From assembly GCA_034411955.1 (NCBI GenBank), contig DAOUMF010000150.1, forward strand, positions 1 through 14,873: a stretch of DNA of 14,873 nucleotides. Direction: 5' to 3'. Position numbers and translations under genes: made by a program. Every line of letters starts with the position of its first letter. The first letter of the stretch is position 1. The notes under the pieces were generated by a model that ran no database searches, was not told the origin of the DNA, and saw only the letters and a list, made by a program, of their open reading frames with translations. Shown piece after piece: positions 6,064-14,684 of this stretch. Source of the DNA: DAOUMF01 sp034411955 (GTDB lineage: Bacteria > Chloroflexota > Dehalococcoidia > SM23-28-2 > RBG-16-64-32).

Positions 6064-7251
6064 CTACTCGTCCGCGGAGCGCCGCGATGCGGAATCGATC
6101 ACGTCGGGGGGATCATAGATGCAGGAGGGATCCGCGGCCAGGTAGTCGCCCGTCACAGCGTGGGCGCGGGCGCGGGAGCCGCCGCACACCTGGCGGAACT
6201 CGCACCGGCCGCACCTGTCCTTGAGCCTCTCCGGATCTCGCAGGTCCCTGAACAGTGGAGAGCGGCGGTAGATGTCCACGACCGATTGCTTCCGAACGTT
6301 GCCGGCTGCCAGGGGCAGGAAGCCGGAGGGGCAGACGTCGCCGGTGTGAGAGATGAAGCAGAAGCCCTTGCCGTCGTTCACTCCCTGGGCGGGGCGGTGT
6401 AGTCCGTCCTGGTAGCGGTAGCCCGCCCCGGCCAGCGTAGGCGGCGCCTTGCTGGACACACCGGCAAGGAGCGCCTTCTCTCGCTCCTGCTGGATGACCA
6501 CCCGTCGGTAGGCGGGAGCGGCTGTGCTCTTGATGTCGAAGGGCGCCTCGCGGGAAAGATCGTACAGCCAGTGGAAGACCTGCTCGTGCTCCTCGGGGGA
6601 GATCATATCGGTGGCCTTGCCTCGGCCGGTGGGCACCAAGAAGAAAAGGCTCCACTGTACGGCGCCCACGCCAGACACCATCTGCGTCATCTCTTCCAGC
6701 AGGTGCAAGTTGTAGCGGCTGATGGTGGTGTTGATCTGGAGGGATAGGCCGGTGGCGACGATGTCCCGGGCGATGCCCTGCGCAATCTGGAAGGAGCCGC
6801 GGAAACCACGGAACGCGTCGTGTGCCTCGGCGCTGGGGCCATCGATGCTGATGGCCACGCGACTGACGCCCGCTTCCTTGACGCGGGCGAGGGCCTTGGC
6901 GGTCACCAGGCGGGTGGTGGTGGGGGTGAGTGCGGTACGCACTCCCTTCTGGACAGCGTAGGCGATGATGTCATAGAGGTCGCGGCGCATCATGGGATCG
7001 CCGCCGGTGATCACCAGGATAGGGTTGCCGAACTCCTTGATCTGGTCGATGAGGTGGAAGGCCTCCGGGGTAGTCAGCTCCTGCGGGTCTCGTCGGGGCT
7101 GGGCCTCCGCCCGACAGTGGCGGCAGGCGAAGGCGCAGGCTCGTGTCAGCTCCCAGGCGATGGTGAAGGGTGCGAGGTCGAAGTTGGCCTCCGCCAGGCG
7201 GGCGTCGTGGGCCCGCCGCTCCAGCGCGGCCTGTGGTAGCTTCTCCGTCAT
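6064..7251 (-). CDS. Radical SAM/SPASM protein, AhbD-like (TIGR04053-type)
   Basis: This 395-aa radical SAM enzyme has its [4Fe-4S]-SAM motif at C39xxxC43xxC46 (RACAFACRHCRAEA), the GGDP SAM-binding stretch at 83-86 and SxDG at 135-138. A SPASM domain follows, with Cys at 298, 307, 347, 350, 356 and 377 for auxiliary cluster binding (CGRCEFRQVCGGSRARA). The WSLFFLVPTGRG and DLSREAPFDIKSTAAPAYRR stretches match the TIGR04053-type subgroup, which is related to AhbD, the enzyme that decarboxylates Fe-coproporphyrin III to heme b. Its start ATG overlaps the TGA of the AhbC-like gene (ATGA), with GGGAGC 6 nt upstream, so translation is coupled. The partner and the adjacent ccm operon favour a heme role. 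A peptide or other substrate cannot be excluded. Confidence 0.85.
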   Translation of the reverse strand: MTEKLPQAALERRAHDARLAEANFDLAPFTIAWELTRACAFACRHCRAEAQPRRDPQELTTPEAFHLIDQIKEFGNPILVITGGDPMMRRDLYDIIAYAVQKGVRTALTPTTTRLVTAKALARVKEAGVSRVAISIDGPSAEAHDAFRGFRGSFQIAQGIARDIVATGLSLQINTTISRYNLHLLEEMTQMVSGVGAVQWSLFFLVPTGRGKATDMISPEEHEQVFHWLYDLSREAPFDIKSTAAPAYRRVVIQQEREKALLAGVSSKAPPTLAGAGYRYQDGLHRPAQGVNDGKGFCFISHTGDVCPSGFLPLAAGNVRKQSVVDIYRRSPLFRDLRDPERLKDRCGRCEFRQVCGGSRARAHAVTGDYLAADPSCIYDPPDVIDSASRRSADE

Positions 7252-8501
7252 GCCGTCGCTCCCAGTCGCTGCACCGGTACCTGCCAGCGGGCCGCCTCCT
7301 CGGCCGCGGCGCCGTCAGGCGCGATACCGATCTCTTCATCGGTCAGGTAGCAGGCGGGGTCGGGAGCGAGGAAGTCGTCGAAATAGCTCTCCGCTCGCAC
7401 CCGCAGGTTGCCGTTGCAGATGTCCAGGTAGCGACAGAAGCGACATCGTCCCTTGAGGTGAGCCTTCCTGTCCTTCAGGATCGCCATTCTCGGCTCGCTG
7501 GTATCCGTCCACATGGCGCTGAAGGGGCGCTCTCGCACGTTGCCGAAGGCGTAGTGCCAGGAGAACTGGTCAGCGTGCACGAACCCATTGGGGTCAACCG
7601 AGGACACGGCGATGCCCGATTGGTTTCCGCCGTTCCACTGAAGCATCCGGTACACTTCTTCGGCACGCTGCGGCTGCTCTTGCTGGACCGTCAGGTGCAG
7701 GAGGACGTTGTCGGCGTGGTTGTCCACCGTCAGGACCTCTTTGTCCAAGCCCCTCCGGTGGAAGTCCTGGGCCCGCTCGAAGATGTAGCCGACCGCCCTT
7801 CGCGTCTCCTCGGGCCCCAGGTCGGAGGCGCGGATGCGGTCGCCGCGGCCCGCGTAGGCCAGGTGGTAGACGCAGCAGCGGGGGATGTCCTCCGTCTCCA
7901 GCAGATCGAAGACGGCCGGGAGCTGGTCCAGGTTTCGCTTGTGGACGGTGAAGCGCAGCCCTACCCGGGTACCCAGGTCGCGGCAGAGCCGCAGCCCTGC
8001 CAGCGCGACATCGTACGCTCCCTTCTTGCCCCGCACCTTGTCGTGGGCGGGGCCGATGCCGTCCAGACTGACCCCGACGTAGGAAAAACCGCAGCGCTCG
8101 ATGTTGCGGGCCGCGTCAGGGGTGATGAGGGTGCCGTTCGTGGAGAGGACGCAGCGCAGGCCCTTGCCCCGGGCGTAGGCCGCCAGCTCGAACAGGTCGG
8201 GCCGGGTCAGAGGCTCGCCACCCGAGAAGAGGACGGTGGGCACGCCGAACTCGGCCAGGTCGTCCAGGAGGGTCTTCCCTTCCCTGGTCGTCAGCTCCCC
8301 TTCGTAGGCCTCGTCGTGCGAGTCGGCGTAGCAGTGCATGCAGCACAGGTTGCAGCGACGCGTGAGGTTCCACACCACTATCGGCTTCTTGTCCGCCGAG
8401 AAGTGGAGGAGATGAGCGGGCATGTCGCTCGTGAGGCGGCCGTAGCGAAGGGCATCCGCTGGGCTGGCCGTCCCGGTCAGTAACCTTGTAACCGATAGCA
8501 T
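7248..8501 (-). CDS. ahbC: Radical SAM/SPASM protein of the AhbC/NirJ family (probable didecarboxysiroheme deacetylase)
   Basis: This 417-aa enzyme belongs to the branch that removes side chains from siroheme-derived tetrapyrroles: AhbC on the way to heme b, NirJ on the way to heme d1. Diagnostic stretches are DALRYGRLTSDMPAHLLHFS, PIVVWNLTRRCNLCCMHCY (C50xxxC54xxC57), FSGGEPLTRPDL, LTVDNHAD, GNVRERPF and DPACYLTDEEIG. The auxiliary cluster has four Cys (353, 356, 362, 384). The overall match, especially the N-terminal DALRYGR..HLLHFS block and LTVDNHAD, is closer to AhbC than to NirJ, and no nir genes lie in the window. The ATG at 8501 matches where homologues begin. A GTG at 8549 would add 16 residues but sits at the predicted transcription start. 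It overlaps the AhbD-like gene by 4 nt. Confidence 0.82.
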   Translation of the reverse strand: MLSVTRLLTGTASPADALRYGRLTSDMPAHLLHFSADKKPIVVWNLTRRCNLCCMHCYADSHDEAYEGELTTREGKTLLDDLAEFGVPTVLFSGGEPLTRPDLFELAAYARGKGLRCVLSTNGTLITPDAARNIERCGFSYVGVSLDGIGPAHDKVRGKKGAYDVALAGLRLCRDLGTRVGLRFTVHKRNLDQLPAVFDLLETEDIPRCCVYHLAYAGRGDRIRASDLGPEETRRAVGYIFERAQDFHRRGLDKEVLTVDNHADNVLLHLTVQQEQPQRAEEVYRMLQWNGGNQSGIAVSSVDPNGFVHADQFSWHYAFGNVRERPFSAMWTDTSEPRMAILKDRKAHLKGRCRFCRYLDICNGNLRVRAESYFDDFLAPDPACYLTDEEIGIAPDGAAAEEAARWQVPVQRLGATA

Positions 8502-8549
8502 TTCCGTGTTCCGTCCTGCCAGAATACCTACAGCGCCAAAGTGCCTCAC

Positions 8550-9101
8550 TTCCAGCCTAGGACATTATGACGATTCTGACAATTGCACCCGCGCCCCATG
8601 CGGCCGTAGGTCATCAGCTTCTTCTGGATCACTCGGGCATTCTCTAGTGAACAGTGGGTGGCTGCTCCTGCCCATGGTTGGGGGGCTTGCAGTGTCTGCG
8701 TCGTTCAGGGGTTCTCCGCTTGCCTCCTTTTCCGTGGCGGTAGCATCACTCTCCTGAAGCGAGGGCACAGCCATCCACGTGTTCATCGGGAACTGCCTGT
8801 ACGCTGGTTCATTAACGCTGACTGCGAATAGGTACCGCTATCCAACTCAATTAGGTACTTGCTGTCATTGCGATGATTTTCACAACTCTTTAGCCTAGAA
8901 GGTGAAAAAGGTGAAGCGGCTGGGGCCCATGAAGGTCACAATTGTAAAAGCAGCCATGATGCTCGCCGACATCCTCAGCGGGCTATGGCTGAGGCGCCTG
9001 GTGGCCGTGGTCGGCGTGAGGCAGTGTCAGGCGACCGCGGAAGGCGTGCCTCCGCCAACCAGGATGGCCGCCTTCGTGGTGAGGACGAGGTACGAGCAGC
9101 G
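8550..9101. other. Divergent intergenic region between ahbC and the ccm operon
   Basis: About 550 bp separate the minus-strand rSAM operon from the plus-strand ccm operon. No confident gene is seen. Short frames at 8565-8786 (minus, 73 aa), 8902-9105 (plus, 67 aa) and an N-terminal extension of ccmE from 8985 lack Shine-Dalgarno sequences and known domains. TAGGTAC occurs twice, at 8829-8835 and 8852-8858, 23 nt apart, and could be an operator. The stretch 8820-8900 is markedly more AT-rich than the flanks, as expected of a promoter region, with weak candidates such as TTGCGA (8868) and TAGCCT (8891) 17 nt apart. Confidence 0.5.
8554..8582 (-). promoter_or_regulatory. Candidate promoter of the ahbC-ahbD-like operon
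   Basis: On the minus strand TTGTCA (8582-8577) is followed after 17 nt by TAGGCT (8559-8554). A CATAAT lies between them as an alternative -10. The start of transcription would fall near 8548, which favours the ATG at 8501 over the GTG at 8549. Confidence 0.35.
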
Positions 9102-9578
9102 ATGACCCGCATGGATGACGAGGGGCGGGCCCAGGCGAAGCCAGCGAAGCATCGGGGGGGATGGTTGCGCCGAAAGCGCTTTCTCATCGTCGGTCTGGTG
9201 GTGGCCATCGCCCTTGGGTATCTGGGCTTCACGGCCTTTCAGGGAGCCTCCATGTACTACCTGACTGTGGACGAGCTCCTGGCCCGCAACGACGCCGCCT
9301 ACGGCGAGAAGGTGCGCCTCATGGGGAAGGTGGAGGAAGGTTCCGTGGTGACGAACTCCGAAGCGAATACCCTTCGTTTCGCTGTGACCAGTGAGGACGG
9401 CGCGTCGCTGCCGGTGGTCTATTCAGGCATCGTGCCGGACGCCTTCAAGCAGGGGGCCGATGTGGTGGTGGAAGGGAGCCTGGCGCCGGCCGGAACGTTC
9501 GAAGCGGACTCTCTGCTGGTGAAGTGCCCGAGCAAGTACGAGGCGGCGGCGGATCAGGTTAGGGAGGACGGCGACTGA
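9102..9578 (+). CDS. ccmE: Cytochrome c maturation heme chaperone CcmE, CxxxY variant
   Basis: CcmE receives heme from CcmABCD at the outer face of the membrane and hands it to CcmF/CcmH. This 158-aa protein has a basic N-terminus (WLRRKRF), one membrane anchor at about 27-47 and the OB-fold domain 50-145 (YYLTVDELLARNDAAYGEKVRLMGKV, FAVTSEDGASLPVVYSG, VVVEGSL). In E. coli, heme is bound covalently by His130 in HxxxY. Here the motif is C142-P-S-K-Y146, so Cys replaces His. CxxxY CcmE proteins are known from archaea and some bacteria. The ATG at 9102 is chosen because it gives the usual family length; purine-rich GAGGACGAGG lies about 11 nt upstream. The frame is open back to an ATG at 8985, giving 197 aa with an Arg/Gly-rich extension, which seems less likely. 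First gene of the ccm operon. Confidence 0.88.
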   Translation: MTRMDDEGRAQAKPAKHRGGWLRRKRFLIVGLVVAIALGYLGFTAFQGASMYYLTVDELLARNDAAYGEKVRLMGKVEEGSVVTNSEANTLRFAVTSEDGASLPVVYSGIVPDAFKQGADVVVEGSLAPAGTFEADSLLVKCPSKYEAAADQVREDGD

Positions 9579-9579
9579 A

Positions 9580-11566
<1,987 letters not shown>

Positions 11567-11574
<8 letters not shown>

Positions 11575-12043
11575 GTGGGTGCTGCCCGCGGTCTTCCTTC
11601 TGGTCCTCGTGCTGGTGGCCTGGCCTCAGGCCATCGCTGCCGATCAGCCACCTACCGTCGATGAGGTGGCCAGGGAGCTGATCAGCCAGTGCGGCTCCGG
11701 CCAGATTCTCGCCGACCACGATTGCGCCGTCGCTCGATCGATGAAGGCCTCCATCCAGCGCCAGATAGACGCTGGCAAGACCAAAGAGGAGATCCTTGAC
11801 CACTTCGTTTCCATCTACGGTGAGCAGGTTTTGGCCGCGCCTCGGAAGAGCGGCTTCGGCCTGACGGTATGGGTGGCACCCTTCCTCGCGGTGGGTCTCG
11901 GGGCAGCATTTGTGTCCGCCCTTGCCTGGGCCTGGGTCAGACGTCGGCCTGCTCCGGTTGGAGCGGGCATGGCAGGTGGGCCGTCGCACGATCTCGATCC
12001 ATACGAAGAGCGGGTGGACGAGGAGCTGCGTCTCCTGGAATGA
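11567..12043 (+). CDS. ccmH: CcmH-type cytochrome c biogenesis protein with altered cysteine motif
   Basis: This 158-aa protein has a signal peptide or N-terminal helix (4-25), a small helical domain (28-92) and a C-terminal membrane helix (about 102-124). The domain is CcmH/CcmL-like: VDEVARELISQCGSGQILADHDC followed by ARSMKASIQRQIDAGKTKEEILDHFVSIYGEQVLAAP. CcmH reduces the apocytochrome CxxCH disulfide for heme attachment, normally through LRCxxC. Here the motif is Q-C42-G-S44-G...D-C53: only Cys42 and Cys53 remain. It looks like the QCGC-type variant of other phyla with the second Cys changed to Ser. GTG at 11567 is chosen: GGAGG lies 6 nt upstream, and the GTG overlaps the ccmF stop. A GTG at 11549 would add six residues. 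Confidence 0.85.
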
Positions 12044-12053
12044 GGAAGCGTTC

Positions 12054-12509
12054 ATGACATATCTGGTGATCCTCCTGGTGATGCTGGTGGCCTTCACGGC
12101 GGTTGGCTGGCCTCTGGTCACCAACGCGAGCGGTGGCCGGCGGGAATCGCGTGGGGTCTTGCCCTTGGAGCAGCTGATCGGCCGGCGGGACGCCGCGTAC
12201 CGGGGGATCAAGGAGCTGGAGTTCGAATACGAGCTGGGGAACCTCTCGGAGTCGGACTATCGGCGCCTGCGGGAGCGCTACCGCAGTGAGGCCGCGGCCA
12301 CCCTGCGAGAACTGGACGCCGCCGTGGGAGGCGAGGGCGCAGATGAGGCTTCGCCGAGCGGCCCTGCGAGCCAGGCGGCGGTCGCCTCTGCGGTTTCGCC
12401 CCGGGCAGAGATGTCGTGCCCGTCCTGTGGCAGGCCGACGGAGGCAGGCGACCGCTACTGCTCGATGTGCGGTGCCCGTCTGGAGGCGGTGAGGGATAGC
12501 GATGGCTGA
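12054..12509 (+). CDS. CcmI-like membrane protein with C-terminal zinc ribbon
   Basis: This 151-aa protein has an N-terminal membrane helix (3-22), a helical segment LIGRRDAAYRGIKELEFEYELGN followed by LSESDYRRLRERYRSEAA (41-88), an Ala/Ser-rich linker (90-118) and a zinc ribbon C122-x2-C125 ... C136-x2-C139 (CPSC...CSMC). The helical part resembles the N-terminal region of CcmI (KxAxYRxLKELExDxxxGxLSxxDYxxLRxRY), which presents apocytochromes to the heme lyase. The TPR domain of classical CcmI is missing and the zinc ribbon takes its place. The ATG at 12054 has GAGGAAG about 7 nt upstream and lies 10 nt after the ccmH stop. Its 3' end overlaps ccmA by 8 nt. Its place between ccmH and ccmA argues for a role in the same machinery. 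Confidence 0.75.
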   Translation: MTYLVILLVMLVAFTAVGWPLVTNASGGRRESRGVLPLEQLIGRRDAAYRGIKELEFEYELGNLSESDYRRLRERYRSEAAATLRELDAAVGGEGADEASPSGPASQAAVASAVSPRAEMSCPSCGRPTEAGDRYCSMCGARLEAVRDSDG

Positions 12510-13272
12510 GACGGCAGGCGTCACGCGAGCGGCGGGCCCCGGCGTGGAGGGTGTTCCCAGGGCGTGGGATATCGACGTGCGGGGCGTGTGGAAGAACTTC
12601 GGCTCCCTGGCGGCGCTGCGGGGCGTGGACCTCGCCGTGGCGCGCGGCGAGCGGCTGGCGATCGTGGGTCCTAACGGCTCTGGGAAGTCCACCCTGGTGA
12701 AGGTGATCGGGACGTTGCTGCGGCCGTCGGCGGGGACGGTGCGGCTGGCCGGGCTGGAGGTGCAGAGCCGGGCGCTGGAGGTTCGCCGGCTGGTCGGCGT
12801 GGTCTGCCACCAGACGTTCCTCTACGGAGAGTTGACGGCGCTCGAGAACCTGGAGTTCTACGGGCGGCTGTACGGGCTGCCCCATCCCGGCGATCGAGCG
12901 CGGGAGCAGTTGCGTCTGGTGGGCTTGGAGGGGCAGGCCGACGTCCCGGGGCGTGACCTGTCGCGGGGGATGCAGCAACGATTGGCCCTGGCCCGCGCCC
13001 TCCTGCACGAGCCTCCCATCCTCCTGCTGGACGAGCCAGACACCGGCCTCGACCAGCGCTGGAGGGCCTTTCTGGTTGACCTGCTGGGCGAGGTGGCCCG
13101 AGAAGGACGCACCGTCCTCCTGACCACCCACGACCTGGAGCGCACCCTGGAGCTGGCCGACCGATTGGCTGTGCTGAATGGAGGCAAGATCGCCTTTACC
13201 GCCAAGCGAGATGAGTTGGATGTTGGAAGTCTCAAGGAAGCCTACCTTCGCCATACCGACGCCGCCCGTTGA
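12502..13272 (+). CDS. ccmA: Heme exporter ATP-binding subunit CcmA
   Basis: This 256-aa ABC ATPase has Walker A GPNGSGKST (56-64), Q-loop Gln104 in VCHQTFLYGELTALENL, signature LSRGM (153-157), Walker B ILLLDEPDTGLD (173-184) and the H-loop His210 in TTHD. With CcmB it forms the ABC complex whose ATP hydrolysis releases holo-CcmE from CcmC and CcmD. The signature is LSRGM in place of LSGGQ, a form I recall from other CcmA-like ATPases. About 20 residues precede the usual start of the fold. The ATG at 12502 has GAGGGA 5 nt upstream and overlaps the end of the zinc-ribbon gene. The ABC fold is certain; CcmA rather than another exporter ATPase follows from the operon. Confidence 0.93.
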   Translation: MAETAGVTRAAGPGVEGVPRAWDIDVRGVWKNFGSLAALRGVDLAVARGERLAIVGPNGSGKSTLVKVIGTLLRPSAGTVRLAGLEVQSRALEVRRLVGVVCHQTFLYGELTALENLEFYGRLYGLPHPGDRAREQLRLVGLEGQADVPGRDLSRGMQQRLALARALLHEPPILLLDEPDTGLDQRWRAFLVDLLGEVAREGRTVLLTTHDLERTLELADRLAVLNGGKIAFTAKRDELDVGSLKEAYLRHTDAAR

Positions 13273-13963
13273 GGGGGGGTTCACGGTCTTTCTGGCGCAG
13301 GCCTTGGCCGTAGCGGTCAAGGACCTGCGGGCGGAGCTGCGCAGCCGCGACGCGGTCAGCGGCAGTCTGGTGTTTGCCCTCCTGGTGGTGGTGATCTTCA
13401 ACTTCGCCTTCGATCTGGAGGGGGAGATGTCGGAGGTGGCGGGGCCGGGGGTCCTGTGGGTGGCGATCGCCCTGGCCGGGATGATGGGGTTGGGGCACGT
13501 CTTCGCCAAGGAGCGGGAGCAGGGAGGCCTGCAGGGGCTGCTCCTGACGCCCACGGACCGCAGCGCTATCTTCCTGGGAAAGGTGGCGGCTGCGCTCCTG
13601 CTGACATTCGCCCTGGAGCTGTTCCTCCTCCCCCTGTTCGCCGTCTTCGCCGACGTGTCCGTGCTGTCACTGGGGCTGATGGTCGTAGTCGTTCTGGGGA
13701 CCGTCGGCTTCGTGACGGTAGGGACGCTCTTCTCGGCGATGGCCGTGACCACGCGCTCGCGGGAGCTGTTGCTGCCGCTGCTGCTCTTGCCGGTGGCCGC
13801 TCCCCTCCTCATCGCGGCGGTAGAGGGCACGCGCGTCGTCCTCGACGGTGAGCCCTGGGGCGAGCTCCTGCCCGCCCTGGGGGTGCTGGCCGCGTTCGAC
13901 GCCGTGTTCGTGGCGCTGTGTCCCTTCCTCTTCGAGTACGTCATGGAGGAGATGGCGTCGTGA
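13220..13963 (+). CDS. ccmB: Heme exporter membrane subunit CcmB
   Basis: CcmB is the membrane partner of CcmA. From about residue 22 on, the sequence is typical: FLAQALAVAVKDLRAELRSRDAVSG, then six hydrophobic segments, with the conserved cytoplasmic stretch FAKEREQGGLQGLLLTPTDRSAIFLGK and the TRSRELLLPLLLLPVAAPLL segment. The start is uncertain. The ATG at 13220 gives 247 aa and an overlap of 53 nt with ccmA; ATGs at 13211 and 13178 are also in frame, and none has a good Shine-Dalgarno. A run of G at 13273-13279, just after the ccmA stop, would suit a start near 13283-13292, but only non-standard codons (ACG, CTG) are in frame there. The stop overlaps the ccmC GTG. Confidence 0.9.
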   Translation: MLEVSRKPTFAIPTPPVEGGFTVFLAQALAVAVKDLRAELRSRDAVSGSLVFALLVVVIFNFAFDLEGEMSEVAGPGVLWVAIALAGMMGLGHVFAKEREQGGLQGLLLTPTDRSAIFLGKVAAALLLTFALELFLLPLFAVFADVSVLSLGLMVVVVLGTVGFVTVGTLFSAMAVTTRSRELLLPLLLLPVAAPLLIAAVEGTRVVLDGEPWGELLPALGVLAAFDAVFVALCPFLFEYVMEEMAS

Positions 13964-14682
13964 GCGCGTATGGGCTGACGGCTCTTGGTCGAGGTAGGGC
14001 GAAGGGCGGCCTGGCCGTCCTGGCGGCAGTGCTGCTGCTGGCGGCGCTGCTGGCGGCCTTCGTCATCGCCCCCACCGAGGCCGAGATGGGGGACGTCCAG
14101 CGCATCTTCTACTTCCACGTAGCCACGGCCTGGGCGGCCTTCCTGGCCTTCTTCCTGGTGTTCCTGGGGAGCATCGCCTACCTGCGCACCAGGGCCATGG
14201 GGTGGGACGTCCTGGCCGTCTCGGCGGCGGAGATCGGGGTCGTGTTCACCAGCCTGACCCTAGCCTCGGGCTCCATCTGGGCCCGCAGCGCCTGGGGGAC
14301 GTGGTGGACCTGGGAGCCCCGGCTGACGACCACCCTGATGCTGTGGCTCATCTACGTCTCCTATCTGCTGCTGCGAGGGATGGTGGAGGAGGCTGACCGA
14401 CGGGCGGCGTTCGCCGCCGTGTTCGGCATCATCGGTTTTGTGGACGTGCCTATCGTCTTCATGTCGATCCGCTGGTGGCGGACGCTGCACCCGCAGGTGG
14501 TAGGCACCGAGGGCTTCAACATGGAGGCCGCCATGCTGCCTGCCTTGTTCCTGTCGGTGGCCGCCTTCACCGTCGTCTTCCTGTACCTCCTGCTTCTGCG
14601 CACAGGTCTGGAGCGCTCCCAGCAGGAGCTGGTGGAGCTGCGGCGGCGCGTCCGCTGGCTCCAGGAGGGCGGAGGGAAATAG
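13960..14682 (+). CDS. ccmC: Heme export/handling protein CcmC
   Basis: CcmC presents heme to CcmE at the outer membrane face through a WWD domain and two axial His. This 240-aa protein has six membrane segments, the WWD motif WGTWWTWEPRLTTTLMLWLIY (starting at Trp112; most relatives have WDARLT), His53 in IFYFHVATAW and His177 in RWWRTLHPQ. The GTG at 13960 is chosen: GGAGGAG lies about 8 nt upstream, and it overlaps the ccmB TGA (GTGA). A longer reading from 13918 has no support. The C-terminus ends in a charged helix (LERSQQELVELRRRVRWLQ). Confidence 0.95.
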   Translation: MSAYGLTALGRGRAKGGLAVLAAVLLLAALLAAFVIAPTEAEMGDVQRIFYFHVATAWAAFLAFFLVFLGSIAYLRTRAMGWDVLAVSAAEIGVVFTSLTLASGSIWARSAWGTWWTWEPRLTTTLMLWLIYVSYLLLRGMVEEADRRAAFAAVFGIIGFVDVPIVFMSIRWWRTLHPQVVGTEGFNMEAAMLPALFLSVAAFTVVFLYLLLLRTGLERSQQELVELRRRVRWLQEGGGK

Positions 14683-14684
14683 CG

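Noticed and set aside
7248..8501. NirJ (heme d1 synthesis) as the identity of the AhbC-like enzyme
   Set aside because: The N-terminal block and LTVDNHAD region fit AhbC better, and no nirS or other d1 genes are in the window. It cannot be fully excluded without a phylogeny.
8565..8786. 73-aa minus-strand frame upstream of ahbC
   Set aside because: No Shine-Dalgarno and no domain; it overlaps the predicted ahbC promoter.
8902..9105. 67-aa frame whose TGA overlaps the ccmE ATG (ATGA)
   Set aside because: The overlap suggests coupling, but the GTG start has a purine-rich sequence directly abutting it, with no proper spacing, and the protein shows no family features. Too weak to call a gene.
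12208..14118. Open frame of 636 codons on the minus strand opposite ccmI-like, ccmA, ccmB and ccmC
   Set aside because: The translation is Ser/Arg/Pro-rich with no domain, and it runs antisense to four well-supported genes in GC-rich DNA, where long antisense frames are common.
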